Source of the DNA: an uncultured Clostridium sp.
GTDB taxonomy: Bacteria > Bacillota > Clostridia > Lachnospirales > Lachnospiraceae
Reading direction: 5' to 3'
Assembly (NCBI GenBank): GCA_947643685.1
Contig: CANRXD010000003.1
Coordinates: 1 to 19,446 of the forward strand
DNA: 19,446 bases
Under the pieces are notes generated by a model. That model saw only the letters and a program-made list of their open reading frames with translations. It made no database searches and was not told where the DNA came from. Shown here in pieces: positions 15,293 through 19,446 of the stretch; the first letter of the stretch is position 1, and the number at the start of each line of letters is the position of its first letter. Both the position numbers and the translations under genes were made by a program.

Positions 15293-15652
15293 CTATCGTC
15301 CTGAAATTCTTGCGGTCATCCGGTTGGGAAGACATACGATCATTTCCCCATCATGGCTTATTTTCCCCTGATGAATACATATTTTATCAGGACAGGAGGC
15401 CTCCGAAACCCAGGCTTCTCCGTTTTCAATCACCAGATGGTTACGGCCTCCGTCCGCGCCTTCAATATCAAGTTCCTGGTTTTTTGATAAATCCAGGATT
15501 TTAGTTACCGTGCCGTCGATGGAGATTTCCACCACAGCCGCCGGCCTGGAAAAATAGAAATGGTTCCATAAAAATAAAAGGGCGGCAGCCAGAAGAATGA
15601 CGCCGATTAAAATAAACTCCCGCTGCCCTGTTTTCTGACCGAAGTCTGACAT
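15293..15652 (-). CDS. NusG domain II-containing membrane protein
   Basis: 119 aa from the chosen ATG. One membrane helix at about 13-30 anchors a small extracytoplasmic NusG_II-like beta domain. In it SCPDKICIHQGKIS carries C87 and C92, and MIVCLPNR carries C107; SCPxxxCxxxG and IVCLPNR are the hallmarks of this family. Function is unknown; related proteins lie near Gx/heptaprenyl synthase or RnfG-like genes, which are not seen here. The frame opens earlier with a GTG at 15676, but AAGGAGG lies 9 nt before the internal ATG, so that is the better start. Confidence 0.85.
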   Translation of the reverse strand: MSDFGQKTGQREFILIGVILLAAALLFLWNHFYFSRPAAVVEISIDGTVTKILDLSKNQELDIEGADGGRNHLVIENGEAWVSEASCPDKICIHQGKISHDGEMIVCLPNRMTARISGR

Positions 15653-15661
15653 GTGAACCTG

Positions 15662-15668
15662 CCTCCTT
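15662..15668 (-). promoter_or_regulatory. Ribosome binding site deciding the NusG-II start
   Basis: AAGGAGG on the minus strand lies 9 nt before ATG at 15652 and inside the frame that would start at 15676, which argues against the longer form. Confidence 0.75.
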
Positions 15669-15683
15669 ACTGACACTGGAGTC

Positions 15684-15713
15684 AGTATAACATAACGGAT
15701 ACGGCAGTGGCAA
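15684..15713 (-). promoter_or_regulatory. Promoter of the NusG-II gene
   Basis: On the minus strand TTGCCA (15713-15708) is followed after 18 bp by TATACT (15689-15684). The predicted start lies only a few bases before the ribosome site. Confidence 0.55.
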
Positions 15714-15728
15714 TGAAAAAAATATCTG

Positions 15729-15758
15729 GAACCGGTTTATGCCTTGACAAACCGGTTC
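15729..15758. promoter_or_regulatory. Paired AACCGGTT sites around the proS promoter -35 box
   Basis: The arms GAACCGGTTT (15729-15738) and AAACCGGTTC (15749-15758) form a perfect 10-bp inverted repeat with a 10-bp spacer. Each arm contains the self-complementary AACCGGTT, and the two centres are 20 bp apart, about two DNA turns. The right arm begins at the last base of TTGACA (15744-15749). It looks like a protein-binding site controlling the proS leader, the divergent gene, or both. Confidence 0.55.
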
Positions 15759-15772
15759 AAATCTCTTAAAAT
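15744..15772 (+). promoter_or_regulatory. Sigma-A promoter of the T-box-proS-bioY unit
   Basis: Perfect TTGACA at 15744-15749, a 17-bp spacer and TAAAAT at 15767-15772. Transcription would start near 15779, just before the T-box leader. Confidence 0.8.
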
Positions 15773-15794
15773 CAGTACATAAAGTTCATAGGAA

Positions 15795-16020
15795 AGCTTT
15801 GATGGGGAAAAGTACGCGAGAGGGCGGTATTCCAGAGAGGGAGGAACGGTGAAAACTTCCATACTGGCGGCGCGGAAACCCGGCCCCGGAGCTCTGTATG
15901 AAAAATGCAGCGTAAATTCCGGCGTTAACGGAAAAAGAGGAGAGTTTCCGGCAGAGCCGGAAGCTAAATTGGGTGGTAACGCCGGCTGTCGGTCCCTTTG
16001 GGAATGGCAGCCGTTTTAAT
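15795..16020 (+). ncRNA. T-box leader (riboswitch) controlling proS
   Basis: The leader shows the order of T-box parts. There is an AGTA motif (about 15815), then a Stem I apical hairpin (about 15831-15866) with the AGAGAG and GGTGAAAA segments between CCAG and CTGG. A candidate proline specifier CCC lies at 15879-15881. A TTCCGGC/GCCGGAA hairpin ends near 15962, followed by the T-box sequence TTGGGTGGTAACGCC at about 15969-15983. A terminator stem CGGCTG (15983-15988)/CAGCCG (16008-16013) then runs into TTTT. Uncharged tRNA, expected to be tRNA-Pro, would stabilise the antiterminator and allow proS-bioY transcription. The class is certain; the specifier is my best reading and could shift by one position. 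Confidence 0.88.
15983..16020 (+). terminator. Regulated terminator of the proS T-box
   Basis: CGGCTG pairs with CAGCCG, with further pairing inside, followed by TTTTAATTT. Its left arm overlaps the end of the T-box sequence, as needed for the alternative antiterminator fold. Confidence 0.82.
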
Positions 16021-16045
16021 TTATCAAGAATGAGGAGAGAAAATC

Positions 16046-17479
16046 ATGGCAAAGGACAAAAAAATGGTTGAGGCGATCACTTCCATGGAAGAGGATTTCG
16101 CCCAGTGGTACACCGATGTGGTGAAGAAAGCGGAGCTTTGCGATTACGCAAGCGTAAAGGGCTGTATGGTAATTAAACCTGATGGATACGCAATCTGGGA
16201 AAATATTCAGAACGAGCTGGATAAGCGCTTTAAGGCGGCGGGAGTAAAGAATGTTTACATGCCTTTATTTATTCCGGAAAGTCTTCTGGAAAAGGAGAAG
16301 GACCATGTGGAGGGCTTTGCGCCTGAGGTCGCATGGGTGACCCACGGCGGCCTGGAGCCCCTTCAGGAGCGGCTCTGTGTAAGACCCACATCCGAAACCT
16401 TATTCTGTGATTTTTATGCAAGAGATATCCATTCCTACCGGGATCTGCCGAAGGTATACAACCAGTGGTGTTCCGTTGTAAGATGGGAGAAAACCACGAG
16501 GCCGTTCTTACGCTCCAGAGAATTTTTATGGCAGGAGGGTCATACGGCCCATGCCACAGCCGAAGAGGCCCAGGAGCGCACCATTCAGATGTTAAATGTG
16601 TATGCGGATTTCTGCGAGGAGTTTCTTGCGATTCCTGTGATTCGCGGACAGAAGACCGACAAGGAAAAGTTCGCGGGGGCTGAGGCTACCTATACCATCG
16701 AAGCTTTGATGCATGATGGAAAGGCCTTACAGTCCGGCACCAGTCACAATTTCGGTGATGGTTTTGCAAAGGCATTTGAAATCCAGTATTCCGATAAGGA
16801 TAACCAGTTAAAGTACGTGCATCAGACCTCCTGGGGGATGTCGACCCGTATCATGGGAGCCATTATCATGGTTCACGGCGATAACGAGGGCCTGGTGCTT
16901 CCGCCCAACGTAGCTCCCACCCAGGTGGTGATCGTTCCCATCCGTCAGCAGCAGGAGGGCGTTCTGGAGAAGGCGAATGAAGTGGCAGAGGCGCTTTCTG
17001 CTTTCCGGGTGAAGGTGGATGATTCCGATAAGACTCCGGGATGGAAGTTCAGTGAATCTGAAATGCGCGGAATTCCGATTCGTGTGGAATTGGGGCCGAA
17101 AGATATTGAGGCCGGCCAGGCCATTTTGGTTCGCCGTGATACCCACGAGAAGATTACCGTGGCTCTTTCGGAAATCGGGGAGAGAGCAGGTGAGCTTCTT
17201 AAGACCATCCAGCACGACATGTTTGAGCGTGCCAGAGAGCACCGCGATGCCCATACCTATGCGGCTGCCAATATGGAAGAGATGAGGAACCTTGCTGACA
17301 ATAAACCAGGCTTCATCAAAGCTATGTGGTGCGGATGCCAGGAATGCGAAGATAAACTGAAGGAGACCGTGGGTGTTACCTCCAGATGTATGCCCTTTAA
17401 GCAGGAGACTATTTCCGACACCTGTGTATGTTGCGGGAAGCCTGCAAAGAAGATGGTTTACTGGGGCAAGGCATATTAA
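16046..17479 (+). CDS. proS: Prolyl-tRNA synthetase, short eukaryote/archaea-like (ProS type 3)
   Basis: 477 aa. Charges tRNA-Pro with proline in the cytoplasm. The class II catalytic core is visible: motif 1 around [18 protein letters not shown] (57-74), motif 2 at VRPTSETLF (113-121) with [22 protein letters not shown] (147-168 region), and motif 3 around [16 protein letters not shown]. The anticodon-binding domain is at about 290-385. The C-terminal zinc-like domain has four cysteines in CGCQEC and CVCC, ending in the typical aromatic tail VYWGKAY. It lacks the INS editing domain of the long bacterial ProRS. GAGGAG lies about 8 nt upstream. Expression is governed by the T-box leader. Confidence 0.95.
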   Translation: MAKDKKMVEAITSMEEDFAQWYTDVVKKAELCDYASVKGCMVIKPDGYAIWENIQNELDKRFKAAGVKNVYMPLFIPESLLEKEKDHVEGFAPEVAWVTHGGLEPLQERLCVRPTSETLFCDFYARDIHSYRDLPKVYNQWCSVVRWEKTTRPFLRSREFLWQEGHTAHATAEEAQERTIQMLNVYADFCEEFLAIPVIRGQKTDKEKFAGAEATYTIEALMHDGKALQSGTSHNFGDGFAKAFEIQYSDKDNQLKYVHQTSWGMSTRIMGAIIMVHGDNEGLVLPPNVAPTQVVIVPIRQQQEGVLEKANEVAEALSAFRVKVDDSDKTPGWKFSESEMRGIPIRVELGPKDIEAGQAILVRRDTHEKITVALSEIGERAGELLKTIQHDMFERAREHRDAHTYAAANMEEMRNLADNKPGFIKAMWCGCQECEDKLKETVGVTSRCMPFKQETISDTCVCCGKPAKKMVYWGKAY

Positions 17480-17481
17480 TT

Positions 17482-18063
17482 ATGAAAGAACGCGCATGGT
17501 CCGTAAGGGATATGGCTTATGGCGGCCTGTTTACCGCACTGATTGCGGCCGGAGCATTTATAAAGATCACCATACCGGTTCAGCCGGTCCCCATGCATTT
17601 TACTCTTCAGTTCTTTTTTGTGCTGCTTTCGGCCCTTCTGCTGGGGGCAAGAAGGTCTCTGATCTGCGTGGCGGCTTATCTGGCCATCGGACTCTGCGGG
17701 ATTCCGGTGTTTGCCACCGGGGGTGGGTTATCCTATTTGTTAAAGCCCACCTTCGGATTTCTGATCGGTTTTGCGGCGCCGGGGTTTCTGACAGGCTGGG
17801 TTTATGAGCGCAGACGGAAAAATTCTTTTTCCTGGCTCTTTTTCTCAGCACTTTGGGGGCTTCTGGCGGATTATGCCTGTGGGATGAGCTATTTCTATGT
17901 GTGCAGCAATTATGTGCTTCATGTGACCGTTGGATGGAAGCTGGTCTTTGTAAACTGCTTTTTGCTGACGGTGGGAGAGGATTTTATTCTCTGTGTGCTG
18001 GCGGCCTTACTGGCCAGACGCCTGATTCCCGTTATTTCCGGGATGGAGGCCGGGAGCAGGTAG
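17482..18063 (+). CDS. bioY: BioY, biotin-specific S component of an ECF transporter
   Basis: 193 aa with about six membrane helices. BioY binds biotin and works with the shared EcfAA'T module, which is not in this window. Family features include the N-terminal MAYGGLFTALIAAGAFIKI, the QPVPMHFTLQFFFVLLSALLLG loop-helix and YLAIGLCGIPVFATGGG followed by PTFGFLIGF. It begins 2 nt after the proS stop codon. The frame is open upstream to 17428 inside proS, but the ATG at 17482 is the natural beginning. No strong ribosome site is seen, so translation is probably coupled. Placement behind a proline T-box is unusual for a biotin gene and may be read-through. Confidence 0.9.
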   Translation: MKERAWSVRDMAYGGLFTALIAAGAFIKITIPVQPVPMHFTLQFFFVLLSALLLGARRSLICVAAYLAIGLCGIPVFATGGGLSYLLKPTFGFLIGFAAPGFLTGWVYERRRKNSFSWLFFSALWGLLADYACGMSYFYVCSNYVLHVTVGWKLVFVNCFLLTVGEDFILCVLAALLARRLIPVISGMEAGSR

Positions 18064-18072
18064 AAGGATGCC

Positions 18073-18248
18073 GGCGGCGCATGGGGGTTTCTATGAAAGC
18101 TCAGCGCTCCGACGCTGAGCTGTGCGAAAACGGGGTCACGAAGTGACTTCTTCCTTACCCGTTTTCTGCACATCCGCCGGAGGCTCATAGGAAACCCCCT
18201 TTCATGCACGGTAGCGCCACGCAGGCGGCACATGGGGGTTTACTATGA
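18073..18248. repeat. Branched, self-complementary intergenic element with flanking near-direct repeat
   Basis: Four stems are visible. Outer stem GGGGGTTTCTATGA (18083-18096) pairs with 18185-18199 with one bulged G. Hairpin GCTCAGCG/CGCTGAGC spans 18099-18120. A long stem TGTGC.GAAAACGGG (18121-18134) pairs with 18158-18172 with one bulge. Its tip is GTCAC-GAA-GTGAC (18135-18147). Together they form a closed multi-branch fold. The first 24-25 bp (18073-18096) recur almost unchanged at 18224-18248, 151 bp later. It sits between bioY and the CCA-adding enzyme gene. No open reading frame or T-run fits it. It may be a member of a dispersed repeat family or a structured RNA. Confidence 0.75.
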
Positions 18249-18276
18249 TTTTGTAACAAAGACAGGAGAGGGATTC

Positions 18277-19446
18277 ATGCAGATTAATCTGCCGTATGAG
18301 CCGGAATGGATTATAAAGACCATCCGCGCCCATGGGTTTGAGGCTTTTGTTGTGGGCGGATGTGTACGGGATACGCTTTTGGGCCGTGTTCCGGAGGACT
18401 GGGATATCACAACCTCAGCAAAGCCGGAGGAGATAAAGGCCATTTTCGGGAAAACCGTGGACACAGGACTCCGACACGGAACTGTGACCATCATAAAAAA
18501 TCATAAGGGATATGAGGTGACCACCTACCGCGTCGACGGAGAATACCATGATGGCCGCCATCCGGATTCTGTTGAATTTACTTCCAGCCTGACAGAGGAT
18601 CTAAAGCGCCGGGATTTTACCATTAACGCCATGGCATACAGTCATGAGACAGGAGTTGTGGATGAATTCGGAGGAATGGAAGATCTGGAGGCAAAAGTGA
18701 TTCGCTGTGTGGGAAAGGCCCGGGACAGGTTTACAGAGGATGCTCTGCGGATTTTAAGAGCCATCCGCTTTGCGGCCCAGCTTGGTTTTTCTATTGAAGA
18801 AAAAACCTATGAGGCCATTGATGAGATTGCGCCGAATCTTAAGAAGGTCAGCAAAGAGCGGATCCAGACAGAGCTTACAAAACTTCTGCTTTCCGATTTC
18901 CCGGAAAAGCTTTCCATGGTGGAGGAGACAGGAATCAGCCCCTATGTGACGGAGGACTTTGGCGGGATTTTTCAAAGGGATATGGATTTTGGTGTTCTGG
19001 CCCGGCTCCCCAGAGAGAAGTCTATGCGCTGGGCCGGATGCCTGCGGTGCCTGGCGCCGGAGACGGCGGGAAAAATTCTGAAGGGTTTAAAATTAGATAA
19101 TGAGACCATAATGAATGGACGCGTAATGGCGGAGGCATACCAGAGCCCGCTAAATGCCGACAAAACGGAAATTCGGCGGTTTTTAAGCAGAATGACCAGA
19201 TACCAGTTTGAGGGATGTCTGAATTTAAAAGAGATGGACGGCGATTTAAAGGTGAGAGAAATCCGCAGGCTCTGGGGGGAAATTGAGGAAAGCGGCGACT
19301 GCGTTTCCTTAAAGACTCTGGCTGTGAGCGGAAATGACCTTTTAGAGGTCGGGATCAGACCGGGAAAAGAAGTGGGGGAGATCCTGAAATCCTTTCTGGA
19401 GCGGGTGATAGAGGATCCGTCCATGAACAAAAAGGAAATTCTTTTA
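18277..19446 (+). CDS. CCA-adding enzyme / poly(A) polymerase-family tRNA nucleotidyltransferase (3' end cut by window)
   Basis: 390 codons are visible and the frame is still open at the right edge, so the C-terminus is missing; relatives are typically around 440-460 aa. Adds or repairs the CCA end of tRNAs using CTP and ATP (some members add only part). The class II nucleotidyltransferase signature is clear: VVGGCVRDTLLG at 26-37, catalytic D41-W-D43, RRDFTINAMA further on, the FTEDALRILRAIRFAAQLGF segment, and KERIQTEL. AGGAGAGGG lies about 6 nt before the ATG. Whether it adds CCA, CC or A cannot be decided without the full protein and relatives in the genome. It follows the branched element directly. 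Confidence 0.92.
   Translation, partial: MQINLPYEPEWIIKTIRAHGFEAFVVGGCVRDTLLGRVPEDWDITTSAKPEEIKAIFGKTVDTGLRHGTVTIIKNHKGYEVTTYRVDGEYHDGRHPDSVEFTSSLTEDLKRRDFTINAMAYSHETGVVDEFGGMEDLEAKVIRCVGKARDRFTEDALRILRAIRFAAQLGFSIEEKTYEAIDEIAPNLKKVSKERIQTELTKLLLSDFPEKLSMVEETGISPYVTEDFGGIFQRDMDFGVLARLPREKSMRWAGCLRCLAPETAGKILKGLKLDNETIMNGRVMAEAYQSPLNADKTEIRRFLSRMTRYQFEGCLNLKEMDGDLKVREIRRLWGEIEESGDCVSLKTLAVSGNDLLEVGIRPGKEVGEILKSFLERVIEDPSMNKKEILL

Noticed and set aside
15238..15504. 88-codon plus-strand frame opposite the NusG-II gene
   Set aside because: It starts inside the terminator stem and is antisense to the conserved gene.
17373..17807. Frame of 144 codons overlapping the end of proS and bioY
   Set aside because: It is an out-of-frame reading of two well-supported genes.
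1..19446. CRISPR array, tRNA/rRNA gene, insertion sequence or prophage
   Set aside because: I saw no regularly spaced repeats with unique spacers, no cloverleaf with a CCA end, and no transposase or integrase motif. The only tandem repeat has two copies.

Overview
This window looks like a chromosomal segment of an anaerobic, spore-forming Clostridia bacterium, most likely a Lachnospiraceae (Clostridium cluster XIVa, Enterocloster/Lachnoclostridium-like). This is inferred from several features: a SipL-type spore morphogenesis protein behind a sigma-E-type promoter, a YtvI-type sporulation membrane protein, an anaerobic CbiK cobaltochelatase, a T-box in front of a eukaryote-like (class 3) prolyl-tRNA synthetase, strong AGGAGG ribosome sites and moderate GC. 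Most of the window is ordinary core chromosome. I see no transposase, phage gene, CRISPR array, tRNA or rRNA.

Layout. 1-353 is non-coding, with a hairpin and two copies of a 61-bp tandem repeat ahead of cbiK. 354-3406 carries cbiK, a PrcB-domain lipoprotein, serine acetyltransferase (cysE) and, overlapping it by 4 nt, a TtcA-like PP-loop tRNA thiolase. 3481-5157 is a self-contained sporulation unit: sigma-E-like promoter, SipL-like SPOCS/LysM protein and terminator. 5229-7283 is an operon of a GIY-YIG protein and a D,D-carboxypeptidase, with a structured leader. A hemolysin III-family membrane protein follows on the minus strand. 8254-11017 holds an RluA-type pseudouridine synthase, a YtvI-like protein with its own sigma-E-like promoter, and an EamA transporter.

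11071-15144 is a sugar-acid utilisation locus. It has a FadR-type GntR regulator, a consensus promoter with a near-perfect palindromic operator just after the predicted start point, a gluconate permease gene broken by two single-base deletions, and an IlvD/Edd-family dehydratase. The family context suggests uptake and dehydration of an aldonate such as gluconate, but the permease is not intact as written.

15293-18063 contains a minus-strand NusG domain II membrane protein divergent from a T-box-controlled proS-bioY pair. The shared intergenic region has two AACCGGTT sites around the -35 box of the T-box promoter. 18064-18276 holds a strongly self-complementary, branched element flanked by a near-direct repeat. 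It precedes a CCA-adding enzyme/poly(A) polymerase-family gene that runs off the right end.

No wholly new multi-gene system is evident. The items most worth a second look are the branched intergenic element at 18073-18248, the doubly frameshifted permease beside a dehydratase that lacks one usual Fe-S cysteine, the two sigma-E promoter candidates, and the palindromic operators at 11899-11922 and 15729-15758.
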